Source: Alistipes shahii WAL 8301
GTDB taxonomy: Bacteria; Bacteroidota; Bacteroidia; Bacteroidales; Rikenellaceae
Assembly (NCBI RefSeq): GCF_025145845.1
Contig: NZ_CP102253.1
Coordinates: forward strand, 1,302,001 to 1,366,000
Length of the DNA stretch: 64,000 nucleotides
Direction of reading: 5' to 3'
The translations under genes were made by a program, and so were the position numbers. Shown piece after piece: positions 35,659 through 44,577 of this stretch. A model generated the notes under the pieces. It had not been told where the DNA came from, did no database searches, and worked only from the letters and a program-made list of their open reading frames with translations. How positions within the stretch are numbered: position 1 is the first letter of the stretch; each line of letters begins with the position of its first letter.

Positions 35659-36660
35659 ATGAAACAAAACTTCAAATTATTCGCAACACTGGCAGCCAGT
35701 GCAGCGATGATGATCTCCTGCCAGCAGGCAGAAGAACCGACGATGGACAAGGCCCAGGAACCTGTCGTCAAAACACGTGCTTACGGGGACAAAACTCCGA
35801 AGGTCACCATTTATGTCGAGACCAACGACGTGAACCCGCTTAATGCCGGCGACTACCTGCTCTCCGACGGTTCGGCCTATGCCGATATCGTGGAGTTCTT
35901 CGCCGCCAATCTCAACAAGGAGACGGTCAACGGAGTAGTGCGTCCGACCCTCTATCTGAACGACAAGATGACCAACCTGCTCGAAAACGGCGGTGCTGCC
36001 ACCTATGTAGCCGGTCTGCAGGCTAAGGGCATCAAAGTCGTGCTCACCATCCTGCCTAACTGGCAGAATATCGACTTCACGAGTCTCAATGACACGCAGG
36101 CCGATCAGCTTGCAACGATTCTCGCCTATGCCGTAAATAAGTACGGACTCGACGGTATCGGATTCGACAACGAGTACGGCGGCACGGTGACCTCCGTTTC
36201 CGGTTCGTATGGCAACCTGATCACCAAACTGCGCGCCAAGCTGCCCGCCGGCAAGTTGATTACCCTCTTCCAGTACAATATCGGCTACAATCAGATCAAC
36301 GCGACAGCCGGAGCCAAGCTCGACCATGTCTATTCCAACTTCGGTTACAACACGTATATCAGCACTTCCGGCGTAACCAAGGAGCGCTATGCACCGTTGT
36401 CGATCAATCTGGGTTCCATCGGTAGCAATGTATCTTATTATGGGGATAGAGCCTATGATTTGACCGAGGCCGGTTACGGTGGAATCATGCACTTCAACCT
36501 GCGTACGAGAACCGATTCCGATCCGCTGTCGCTGTTCAATTCCATTGCCGATGGAGCTTGGGAGGAAACCGTTACTTGCGAGAATGGTAACCGCCCGCAG
36601 GACTGGACGTTCGTCAGCAGCGGTTATACCATCACCTACGACGAGGCTACGGCCGAATAA
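35659..36660 (+). CDS. GH18 endo-beta-N-acetylglucosaminidase, EndoF/H type (copy 1)
   Basis: A 333-residue lipoprotein enzyme (AAMMISCQQAE). The catalytic strand YGLDGIGFDNEYGG holds Asp165, Asp170 and the acid Glu172, matching the DxxxxDxE of Endo H-like GH18 enzymes that release N-glycans between the two core GlcNAc residues. The frame is open from 35404, but the earlier part overlaps the previous gene, and only the ATG at 35659 gives a lipoprotein signal, so that start is used. A 92-base gap separates it from the previous gene, longer than elsewhere in the operon. Confidence 0.88.
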   Translation: MKQNFKLFATLAASAAMMISCQQAEEPTMDKAQEPVVKTRAYGDKTPKVTIYVETNDVNPLNAGDYLLSDGSAYADIVEFFAANLNKETVNGVVRPTLYLNDKMTNLLENGGAATYVAGLQAKGIKVVLTILPNWQNIDFTSLNDTQADQLATILAYAVNKYGLDGIGFDNEYGGTVTSVSGSYGNLITKLRAKLPAGKLITLFQYNIGYNQINATAGAKLDHVYSNFGYNTYISTSGVTKERYAPLSINLGSIGSNVSYYGDRAYDLTEAGYGGIMHFNLRTRTDSDPLSLFNSIADGAWEETVTCENGNRPQDWTFVSSGYTITYDEATAE

Positions 36661-36727
36661 CTCCTCTGAGATGTATTTTGTTGACCTGTTTAGAATCGGT
36701 TGAGCATCTGTAAGCGCCCCGATTTTG

Positions 36728-36761
36728 ACCCGCACATCTTTTGAGGTGTGCGGGTGTTTTT
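36728..36761 (+). terminator. Terminator of the glycan operon (copy 1)
   Basis: ACCCGCAC (36728-36735) pairs with GTGCGGGT (36748-36755), with further weaker pairing inside, and is followed by GTTTTTAAC. It lies 68 bases after the GH18 stop. The copy is at 43363-43396. Confidence 0.8.
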
Positions 36762-36778
36762 AACTTTCGGATAAAAAA

Positions 36779-36803
36779 GCCGTTCGAAGAATATTCGAAC
36801 GGC
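36779..36803. terminator. 10-bp perfect hairpin (copy 1)
   Basis: GCCGTTCGAA and TTCGAACGGC around a 5-base loop; an A-run precedes it, so it works best as a leftward terminator (T-run on the reverse strand). A leftward transcript ending here could be the sRNA-like RNA if it reads through its first terminator. The copy is at 43414-43438. Confidence 0.6.
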
Positions 36804-36983
36804 AATAAGAAAATATCCGGATGTAAATGTTGACCGATTCAGAATGTGAGCATCTGTAAGTCTTTTTGTATTGAAAAATTCACTTTTAATGAATCGTAAC
36901 CGGTATTTTCTTTATGAAACGCATAAATTATAAATTTATTGTGGCAAAATCAAACTTCTCGGTTAAACCATAAATGAAATAGC

Positions 36984-37152
36984 ATAAAATAAAAGCACGG
37001 ACTTAACCTATTGACACCTGAGGAATGCTACAACCCGATGAACAGATAGGAGAAGCCCGTGCTGTTTTTTGCACGATTTCCCCTATCATCCCGTCCATCT
37101 TGTCTTTGTAGCATTTTCAGGTGTCGATGACAGGATTCGACAGCTATTCGCC
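36984..37152 (-). ncRNA. Candidate structured small RNA (copy 1)
   Basis: Leftward unit of about 165 nt. A TATCTTTG -7 box is at 37166-37159, with TTG 20 bases further upstream. The body folds as a long rod: 20-base arm 37106-37125 with 37013-37033, then GATAGGGGAA with TTCTCCTATC, then CGTGC/GCACG at the tip. The 3' end has AGCACGGGCTT/AAGTCCGTGCT followed by TTTATTTTAT, a terminator that competes with the tip pairing. No protein-coding frame fits. The rod with a central bulge is reminiscent of 6S RNA, but identity is not claimed. Confidence 0.5.
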
Positions 37153-37190
37153 GTTTGGCAAAGATAAGAAAATTATCCTACAGATACAAT

Positions 37191-38319
37191 CTACGGTCCG
37201 ATTCCCTATTCGAAGCTGGAGAGCAACGAGTCTGTCTATGTGGAGTACGATTCGCAGGAGGCGGTCTATACGAAGATGTTCGAGGAGCTGGACGAGGCTA
37301 TCGAGATACTGGGCCGCAACACGACGCTCCCGGCCGAAGCGTGGAGCCGCTACGACGGCGTCTACTACGGCAATATCGCGCAGTGGCTCAAATATGCCAA
37401 TTCGCTCAAGTTGCGCATGGCCATGCGTTTGTCGTATGTGAAGTCCGACGTCGCCCGTGCGAAGGCCGCCGAGGCTATTGCCGGGGGTGTTATCGAGGCT
37501 AATGCCGACAATGCGGCGATGCACGCCGCGGAGAACCGCACGACGCTCATCTACAACGACTGGGGCGACCACCGTGTCGGAGCCGACATCCTCTGCTACA
37601 TGAACGGCTACAAAGACCCGCGTATGGAGAAGATGTTCCTTGCGAACGATGTCGGCGACTATGTGGGTATCCGTATCGGCATCGATGTGACGAGCAAGTC
37701 GCAGGCCGTGTCGAAGTATTCGAATATGATCGTTGCGAGCGATACGCCCTACCTATGGTTCAATGCCGCCGAGGCAACGTTCCTGCGTGCGGAATATGAA
37801 TTGCGCTGGGGCTCGGAAGAAACGGCACGGTCACTCTACGAAGCAGCCGTAAGGCTTTCGTTCGAGGAGCGCGGTGCCAGCGGCGCCGACGCCTATCTGG
37901 CCCAGACTGACGTCAAGCCCGCGCCCTACACCGATCCTGTCGGCAACTACAGCGCGATGGCCCAGAGCGACATCGGGATTCCGTGGGTCGACGGAGCCGA
38001 GAACTTCGAACGCAACCTTGAACGCATCATCGTGCAGAAATGGATCGCCATCTTCCCGCTGGGCGTCGAGGCGTGGTCGGAGCACCGCCGCACGGGCTAT
38101 CCGAAACTGCTGCCCGTGCCCACCGACAAGTCGGGCGGCACGGTGGACGTAGCGCAGGGTGCACGACGCCTGCCTTACCCCGTCGAGGAGTACCAGCAGA
38201 ACAACGCCAACCTTCAGTTGGCCATCCAGACGCTCGATGGCGAGCAGCAGAACGGCAACCGCACGGGCGACGTCATGGGAACCCGTGTATGGTGGGATTG
38301 CAAATCTTATAACAACTAA
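37191..38319 (+). pseudogene. Headless second copy of susD
   Basis: Contains the C-terminal ~375 residues of SusD with no signal peptide, lipobox or N-terminal helices. The longest frame with an ATG-like start runs 37240-38319. Even if translated, the product would stay in the cytoplasm. No promoter is created at the join that I can identify, so the genes behind it may be transcribed only by read-through from unit 1. Confidence 0.88.
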
Positions 38320-38324
38320 CAGCT

Positions 38325-39233
38325 ATGAAACAGAACTTTATATTCACGCTGCTGGCGCTGTTTTCGATGCTGTCGCTCGTCTCGTGCAGCGACTGGACGG
38401 AAACGGAGGCACTCGACAGTACGGTCAAAAAGCCTTGGGAGCAAGATCCTGCCCTATGGGCCGAGTACACCGCGACATTGAGGGCCTACAAGCAGTCGGA
38501 GCATTTCATCGTCTATGCCCGCATGCACAATTCTCCCGAGAAAGCGACCGGAGAGCAGGACTTCATGCGCTGCCTTCCGGATTCGCTGGACATCGTGACG
38601 CTGACCAACGCCGACAACTTCTCGAAATTCGACGCCGAGGACATGTCCGTCATGCACGAGAAAGGCACGAAGGTGCTCTATCAGATCGACTATGCCGCTC
38701 GTGCGGAGGAATTCGCCGATGCGGCGGCGCTCGACGCCTACTTGGATAAGGTCGTCGTTGCCGTCGCTGCCAATGGCATGGACGGCTACTCGTTCACGAC
38801 CGACCCGTTGGCTGCGGATGCCACGGCTCGCATTATTGATAGGCTTGCCACGGCCAGAACTGACGGTCAGCTCCTCGTTTTCGAGGGTAATCCCCTGTCG
38901 CTCGCTGCCACCGACCGTGCAAAGATGGATTACGTCATCCTCGATACGGAGAAACTCGAAAATGTTTTGGATGTGAGACTCCATGCCCTGCACGCTGTTA
39001 ACTATGCCGGCATCGAGGCCAATCGGCTGCTGCTGACCGCCGAAATCAATGCGGCGCTGTTCGATGAAGACCGCACCGAGCACGCCGCCGTCGACGAAAT
39101 GTCGCGCCGCGTCGTCGAACTCGGGCCTTATGCGGGGCTTGCGGCTTACAATATTGCCGAAGATTACTACCATTCCGAGATGAACTACCAAACCATCCGG
39201 CAGGCGATACAAACGTTGAACCCCTCTAAATAA
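38325..39233 (+). CDS. GH18-fold surface lipoprotein, non-catalytic (copy 2)
   Basis: Identical to the protein at 31690-32598: same lipobox and the same degenerate strand MDGYSFTTDP. All regulatory sequence between it and the headless susD is also the same. Expression depends on transcription crossing the terminator and hairpin of unit 1. Confidence 0.75.
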   Translation: MKQNFIFTLLALFSMLSLVSCSDWTETEALDSTVKKPWEQDPALWAEYTATLRAYKQSEHFIVYARMHNSPEKATGEQDFMRCLPDSLDIVTLTNADNFSKFDAEDMSVMHEKGTKVLYQIDYAARAEEFADAAALDAYLDKVVVAVAANGMDGYSFTTDPLAADATARIIDRLATARTDGQLLVFEGNPLSLAATDRAKMDYVILDTEKLENVLDVRLHALHAVNYAGIEANRLLLTAEINAALFDEDRTEHAAVDEMSRRVVELGPYAGLAAYNIAEDYYHSEMNYQTIRQAIQTLNPSK

Positions 39234-39241
39234 AGACAGTC

Positions 39242-40597
39242 ATGAACATGAAAAAGATACTAATGGCGGTTCTCGTTTCGCTTGTGGCTTTCACGGCCTG
39301 CGAGAACTACGGCGATGACAATCACAAGTTCGACAATGTCGTATACCTCGACGTCGCTTCGACGAGCGACGCACAGCTCACGACCTTCAGCAACACCCGG
39401 GCTACCTACGATTGCGCGTTGCAGGCGGTACTGACATATCCGGCAGGACAGGATGTGGCGGTGACGCTCACGGTCGACCCGTCGCTCGTCGGGACGTACA
39501 ATGCCCGTTACGGTACGGAGTGGACGATGCTCGATTCAAAATATTATTCTTTGCTGTCCGAAACTGTGACCATTCCGGCAGGGAAGACGACCTCCGATGC
39601 TGTCACGCTGCGCCTCCGTGAACTCACCGGAGAAGGAGATGAGCAGACCGGAGCTTTGCCAATCGACGAAACCTATCTGGTTCCAGTACGCATCGGTAGC
39701 GCATCGATCGATGTGTTGCACGGCTCCGACGTGGCTTACTACGTCGTCAAACGCTCCTCGGCCATCACCGTCGCGGCACAACTTACGGACAACTGGATCG
39801 AGTTCCCGACCCTCGATAAGTATTCCGAAAGCAGCAAGGATTGGAACGGCCTGCGGGCTGTGACCTACGAGGCCCTGATTTACATCGACGAATTCGTGAA
39901 AACCAATACTGAAGGCAATCCCGTCAACATCTCGTCCGTCATGGGCGTCGAGCAGTACCTGCTGCTGCGTATCGGCGACACGAATTTCGAGCGCGAACAG
40001 TTGCAGTTCGACGGTTCGGGCAGTGGCTCGGGCTTCGGCAAGATTCCCGGACGCGACGCGATGAAGCATCTCGAAACGGGGCGCTGGTACCATGTGGCCT
40101 GCACCTACGACCAGAATACCCGCACGGCCCGCATCTACGTCGACGGGCAGATTCAGAGCGAAGTCACGGGCGTGGGCATCACGACGCAGAACGATAAGAA
40201 CTGCATCAACTTGGCCATGCGGGCGCTCTACGACCTGTGGAACACCGCTCCCGAGGGCGACAAGGCCCAGTACGAAGAACTGGGGTACGATGGCCTGAGC
40301 GAGGCCTATCAGTTCTTCATCGGCCGCTCCTACGACGACTATCGGCCTCTGAACGGCAAGATCGCCGAGGCGCGTGTATGGTCTGTGGCCCGCACGCTGG
40401 AACAGATTTGGGAAAATATGTATGAAATCGAAAACCCGGAGAACGATTCGACGCTACTCGGATACTGGAAATTCAACGAGGGGTCTGGCAATACCGTAAA
40501 GGACTATTCGATGTACGGCAACGACGGCGTCGCCAAATACGACATCATCTGGCCGCAGGGCATCGAGATTCCGAAACTTAACGAAAACAACGAGTAA
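39242..40597 (+). CDS. DUF1735-LamG surface lipoprotein (copy 2)
   Basis: Identical to 32607-33962, with DUF1735 then LamG. Same 8-base and 2-base spacing to its neighbours as in unit 1. Confidence 0.82.
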   Translation: MNMKKILMAVLVSLVAFTACENYGDDNHKFDNVVYLDVASTSDAQLTTFSNTRATYDCALQAVLTYPAGQDVAVTLTVDPSLVGTYNARYGTEWTMLDSKYYSLLSETVTIPAGKTTSDAVTLRLRELTGEGDEQTGALPIDETYLVPVRIGSASIDVLHGSDVAYYVVKRSSAITVAAQLTDNWIEFPTLDKYSESSKDWNGLRAVTYEALIYIDEFVKTNTEGNPVNISSVMGVEQYLLLRIGDTNFEREQLQFDGSGSGSGFGKIPGRDAMKHLETGRWYHVACTYDQNTRTARIYVDGQIQSEVTGVGITTQNDKNCINLAMRALYDLWNTAPEGDKAQYEELGYDGLSEAYQFFIGRSYDDYRPLNGKIAEARVWSVARTLEQIWENMYEIENPENDSTLLGYWKFNEGSGNTVKDYSMYGNDGVAKYDIIWPQGIEIPKLNENNE

Positions 40598-40599
40598 CT

Positions 40600-42201
40600 A
40601 TGAAGACGATTTTTGATTTGCAAACAGGGGTGGTAACGCTTCTCTGCACGGCGGCACTCGCGGGCCTTACGGCCTGCGAGGCCGATCCCGTGATGCAGGA
40701 AAGCGGGAAGTTGCCCGACAAAGGTTCCATCGAAGAGGTTCATGTGATGTTGTGCAGCAGCAATTCCGTGGAAAATAGGGTCGATGTGCTGCTGACCGAA
40801 GGAGGGGTTATGACGAAGAACTTCTACTTGAGGCAGACACAGCCGGCGGCAGCGGGATATTCGCTCGACGCATGGTGCGATGCATCTTTGCTCAATGACT
40901 ACGATGCCGGAGATGAAATCGAACGAACGCTGCTGCCGGAGGCGAATTACGAGTTCCCCGACGGCAAGACGCTCGACCTCTCGGCCGCAACGCAGCGTTC
41001 GGAATTGAAACGTATCAAGTTCTCGGCAAGCGGACTTGCCGCCGGGGAATATGTACTACCGCTTACGGTCGCTGCACAGGACGCACCGGACGCGGACAAG
41101 ACGCTTTACTACAACGTTTCGGTTCGCCAACCCTACACCGACGAATACACCCTGCACGACGGCCACGACCTGTTCTTCGTGTTCTATGTCAATACGAACG
41201 ATTTTCAGCCGCTGTTGGCGCAGGACTACATCATGCGGAAGAAAGTGGCACGCGGCACGACCGTGGCGTGGTACGGTACCGTAGGCAACATCGTCAACCT
41301 GCGCACTGTCCAGGTCGGCTACGATGCTGCAGCCGGCCGCGCCCTGCTTGATCTCGGAACCGACATGACTTATGTGCTCAGCCAATCGACGAAATATATC
41401 CGTCCGTTGCAGGAACACGGACGCAAGGTATGTATCAGTATCGAAGGCGGAGGCAAGGGGCTCGGGTTCTGCAACCTCACCGATGCTCAAATCGAAGACT
41501 TCGCAGCGCAGGTCAAGACCGTTATCGAACAATACGAACTCGACGGTGTAAACCTCTGGGATCGAAATTCCGGCTACGGCAAGGAGGGTATGCCGGCCGT
41601 GAACACGACCTCCTATCCGAAGCTCATCAAGGCATTGCGCGAGGCACTTGGCACGGAAAAATTACTGACGGTCACGGTTTACGAGGAGCCGACCGCTACT
41701 TTCTGGGATACGGAAGCGACGGGCGGAATCGCCGTCGGCGATTACATTGACTACGCATGGTCGGGTTACAACAGCAACAGCGAGGCCCCGCAGCTGCTCG
41801 ACCCGTGGCATCCCGAACTGGAGTATGTATCCACCTATACGCAAAAGCCGATTGCCAATCTGCCCAAGGATCGGTACGGCTGCATCAACTTTCCCATCTA
41901 TCCTGCTGCCCAAACGGAAGAAGAGGCCATGATGCGGGAGCCTAGATTCCTTTTAGATTGGACTCCTAATTATAAGCCTAACAACATCATCGTCTTCGAC
42001 GATTTGCACAGCAATCTCCAGGACAGTTACGAAGCTTTTTGGGACAATACGTTTGCAGCGTGTTGCACTTTTATGGATCCAGAAAACAGCTATTTGCTCG
42101 GAAGCAAAAAAGGATACACCTATCTGTTGGATATGAACAGACTCTGGACATTATCCGAGGGTATTCAGAATTACGGCAAATGGCTGAAAGATTGGAATTG
42201 A
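40600..42201 (+). CDS. DUF1735-GH18 lipoprotein, catalytic Glu missing (copy 2)
   Basis: Identical to 33965-35566, including Arg322 in place of the catalytic Glu. Confidence 0.8.
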   Translation: MKTIFDLQTGVVTLLCTAALAGLTACEADPVMQESGKLPDKGSIEEVHVMLCSSNSVENRVDVLLTEGGVMTKNFYLRQTQPAAAGYSLDAWCDASLLNDYDAGDEIERTLLPEANYEFPDGKTLDLSAATQRSELKRIKFSASGLAAGEYVLPLTVAAQDAPDADKTLYYNVSVRQPYTDEYTLHDGHDLFFVFYVNTNDFQPLLAQDYIMRKKVARGTTVAWYGTVGNIVNLRTVQVGYDAAAGRALLDLGTDMTYVLSQSTKYIRPLQEHGRKVCISIEGGGKGLGFCNLTDAQIEDFAAQVKTVIEQYELDGVNLWDRNSGYGKEGMPAVNTTSYPKLIKALREALGTEKLLTVTVYEEPTATFWDTEATGGIAVGDYIDYAWSGYNSNSEAPQLLDPWHPELEYVSTYTQKPIANLPKDRYGCINFPIYPAAQTEEEAMMREPRFLLDWTPNYKPNNIIVFDDLHSNLQDSYEAFWDNTFAACCTFMDPENSYLLGSKKGYTYLLDMNRLWTLSEGIQNYGKWLKDWN

Positions 42202-42293
42202 TAAAAACGGTCGACAAAATACACCTATGTTCTTCCATTTTATCCTCTCACAGCTCTTTAACCGGAGCAAAAACAATTAAAATTCAAATCAAA

Positions 42294-43295
42294 ATGAAAC
42301 AAAACTTCAAATTATTCGCAACACTGGCAGCCAGTGCAGCGATGATGATCTCCTGCCAGCAGGCAGAAGAACCGACGATGGACAAGGCCCAGGAACCTGT
42401 CGTCAAAACACGTGCTTACGGGGACAAAACTCCGAAGGTCACCATTTATGTCGAGACCAACGACGTGAACCCGCTTAATGCCGGCGACTACCTGCTCTCC
42501 GACGGTTCGGCCTATGCCGATATCGTGGAGTTCTTCGCCGCCAATCTCAACAAGGAGACGGTCAACGGAGTAGTGCGTCCGACCCTCTATCTGAACGACA
42601 AGATGACCAACCTGCTCGAAAACGGCGGTGCTGCCACCTATGTAGCCGGTCTGCAGGCTAAGGGCATCAAAGTCGTGCTCACCATCCTGCCTAACTGGCA
42701 GAATATCGACTTCACGAGTCTCAATGACACGCAGGCCGATCAGCTTGCAACGATTCTCGCCTATGCCGTAAATAAGTACGGACTCGACGGTATCGGATTC
42801 GACAACGAGTACGGCGGCACGGTGACCTCCGTTTCCGGTTCGTATGGCAACCTGATCACCAAACTGCGCGCCAAGCTGCCCGCCGGCAAGTTGATTACCC
42901 TCTTCCAGTACAATATCGGCTACAATCAGATCAACGCGACAGCCGGAGCCAAGCTCGACCATGTCTATTCCAACTTCGGTTACAACACGTATATCAGCAC
43001 TTCCGGCGTAACCAAGGAGCGCTATGCACCGTTGTCGATCAATCTGGGTTCCATCGGTAGCAATGTATCTTATTATGGGGATAGAGCCTATGATTTGACC
43101 GAGGCCGGTTACGGTGGAATCATGCACTTCAACCTGCGTACGAGAACCGATTCCGATCCGCTGTCGCTGTTCAATTCCATTGCCGATGGAGCTTGGGAGG
43201 AAACCGTTACTTGCGAGAATGGTAACCGCCCGCAGGACTGGACGTTCGTCAGCAGCGGTTATACCATCACCTACGACGAGGCTACGGCCGAATAA
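42294..43295 (+). CDS. GH18 endo-beta-N-acetylglucosaminidase (copy 2)
   Basis: Identical to 35659-36660, catalytic Asp165, Asp170 and Glu172 retained. If the duplication is real and transcribed, the dose of the endo-glycosidase and the three binding proteins relative to SusC is doubled. Confidence 0.88.
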   Translation: MKQNFKLFATLAASAAMMISCQQAEEPTMDKAQEPVVKTRAYGDKTPKVTIYVETNDVNPLNAGDYLLSDGSAYADIVEFFAANLNKETVNGVVRPTLYLNDKMTNLLENGGAATYVAGLQAKGIKVVLTILPNWQNIDFTSLNDTQADQLATILAYAVNKYGLDGIGFDNEYGGTVTSVSGSYGNLITKLRAKLPAGKLITLFQYNIGYNQINATAGAKLDHVYSNFGYNTYISTSGVTKERYAPLSINLGSIGSNVSYYGDRAYDLTEAGYGGIMHFNLRTRTDSDPLSLFNSIADGAWEETVTCENGNRPQDWTFVSSGYTITYDEATAE

Positions 43296-43362
43296 CTCCT
43301 CTGAGATGTATTTTGTTGACCTGTTTAGAATCGGTTGAGCATCTGTAAGCGCCCCGATTTTG

Positions 43363-43396
43363 ACCCGCACATCTTTTGAGGTGTGCGGGTGTTTTT
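43363..43396 (+). terminator. Terminator of the glycan operon (copy 2)
   Basis: Same stem as 36728-36761 at the 6,635-base offset; the 10-bp hairpin recurs at 43414-43438. The rest of the gap to the RteC-like gene (to 43864) holds only the second small-RNA copy. Confidence 0.8.
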
Positions 43397-43618
43397 AACT
43401 TTCGGATAAAAAAGCCGTTCGAAGAATATTCGAACGGCAATAAGAAAATATCCGGATGTAAATGTTGACCGATTCAGAATGTGAGCATCTGTAAGTCTTT
43501 TTGTATTGAAAAATTCACTTTTAATGAATCGTAACCGGTATTTTCTTTATGAAACGCATAAATTATAAATTTATTGTGGCAAAATCAAACTTCTCGGTTA
43601 AACCATAAATGAAATAGC

Positions 43619-43787
43619 ATAAAATAAAAGCACGGACTTAACCTATTGACACCTGAGGAATGCTACAACCCGATGAACAGATAGGAGAAGCCCGTGCTGT
43701 TTTTTGCACGATTTCCCCTATCATCCCGTCCATCTTGTCTTTGTAGCATTTTCAGGTGTCGATGACAGGATTCGACAGCTATTCGCC
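43619..43787 (-). ncRNA. Candidate structured small RNA (copy 2)
   Basis: Same sequence as 36984-37152, with its native upstream DNA. The -7 box TATCTTTG is at 43801-43794, and TTG lies 20 bases upstream. This copy shows the ancestral context: the RNA gene is divergent from the RteC-like gene that starts at 43865. Confidence 0.5.
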
Positions 43788-43864
43788 GTTTGGCAAAGAT
43801 AAGAAAATTATCCTACAGATACAATATATGCAATTTAATTCATTGTAATAAACGACAAATATAG

Positions 43865-44470
43865 ATGGACAAATTGTTGCATACATCTTTGTTCAGAGCC
43901 ATCTTAAAATCATTGAATCGAAAAGTTGTTTCTGAAAAAAGGCTGCAAACTTACTTTTTGAAATTTGCCCGCCTCATTACAGCACTTTGCGATGACACAG
44001 ATTGTCTGTCGGCATTACATACGTTAAATTATACGCAAATCCAGTTTCGATTTCTGCTTTCTCGAATTCATGAACCGTCCGTTTCGCTTCCGCCATATAT
44101 ACACCGGGTTGTCGACATGACTCTCGAATTTATCTGCTTGGAAAAAGAGTTGTTATATCATCGTATTGAACACCCGCGATCTTTCATATCTGAACCTGCA
44201 TTTACTTCACCGCTCCATTGGTCCAAACACTATCCTGCGATCAGCGTTTCGGAAATCCTTTGCGGACTCGATCGGATGACTCCACCTCCTTTCGTGCTGG
44301 CAGATGGTTCGACAGCTCCATTCAATTTGGTTGTTCGGGTCTTCGAGAATACATTGCATGTTAAACTCGGCGATCCGACTGATGTCAAACGCCGTGTTCT
44401 GGAACGCAAGAAAGATCGCACAAAATTTACCGATGCACTGCTTTATTCCTTGAATAAGGAAGATGAATGA
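43865..44470 (+). CDS. RteC-like regulator 1
   Basis: A 201-residue cytoplasmic protein. The C-terminal part matches the RteC family pattern: SVSEILCGLDRMTPPPFVLA in the middle and ERKKDRTKFTDALLYSL at the end. In CTnDOT, RteC activates the excision operon by binding next to its promoter. This is the first gene of the remnant conjugative element, directly after the small-RNA copy. It has no obvious TAnnTTTG box of its own. Its relation to the second RteC-like protein is clear in length and layout but the sequences are far apart. Confidence 0.75.
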   Translation: MDKLLHTSLFRAILKSLNRKVVSEKRLQTYFLKFARLITALCDDTDCLSALHTLNYTQIQFRFLLSRIHEPSVSLPPYIHRVVDMTLEFICLEKELLYHRIEHPRSFISEPAFTSPLHWSKHYPAISVSEILCGLDRMTPPPFVLADGSTAPFNLVVRVFENTLHVKLGDPTDVKRRVLERKKDRTKFTDALLYSLNKEDE

Positions 44471-44486
44471 TTTTTTTCGATTTTTT

Positions 44487-44542
44487 ATATCCGGGCGGAT
44501 ATCCGGACATGTAATTGGGTATCCTGAAAATTCCTATTTTTG
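44487..44542 (+). promoter_or_regulatory. Promoter and repeat operator of RteC-like gene 2
   Basis: -7 box TATTTTTG at 44535-44542, a TTG at 44515-44517 (17 bases apart), and just upstream a direct repeat ATATCCGG at 44487-44494 and 44499-44506. Position suggests an activator or repressor site. Confidence 0.5.
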
Positions 44543-44577
44543 CAAAGCAAACCAACCAATTCTGTGTAAGTCGAATT

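Larger units (their letters stand above)
36661..36983. other. Intergenic region after GH18: paired direct repeats
   Basis: Holds the terminator and hairpin listed next, bracketed by an imperfect direct repeat: GTTGACC ... GAGCATCTGTAAG at 36680-36714 and again at 36829-36860. The remaining ~120 bases are A+T-rich and hold no gene. Confidence 0.5.
30556..37190 (+). repeat. Tandem duplication, unit 1 (6,635 bp)
   Basis: Starts within susD and ends after the sRNA-like region; the unit includes the 3' part of susD, four complete genes and the intergenic region to ACAAT at 37190. Every gene and even every spurious frame is identical in unit 2 at an offset of exactly 6,635. No base shared between the unit ends explains the join (parental flanks CTC before the unit, ATATG after it). 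Confidence 0.92.
37191..43825 (+). repeat. Tandem duplication, unit 2 (6,635 bp)
   Basis: Identical repeat of 30556-37190. The join at 37190/37191 fuses the region upstream of the small-RNA promoter to the middle of susD (ACAAT|CTACGG). Lack of any difference over 6.6 kb means the event is very recent or arose in assembly. Confidence 0.92.

Noticed and set aside
35677..36735. 352-codon frame antisense to the catalytic GH18 gene (and its copy at 42312-43370)
   Set aside because: Shadow of the GH18 gene; identical in both duplication units only because the DNA is identical.
37121..37441. 106-codon frame across the duplication join
   Set aside because: Starts in the small-RNA region and runs in the wrong frame of susD; an accident of the join.
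44487..44506. ATATCCGG pair as a fourth repeat-operator site
   Set aside because: Unrelated to the RCGGACTGGA unit, only two copies and a different spacing to its -7 box.
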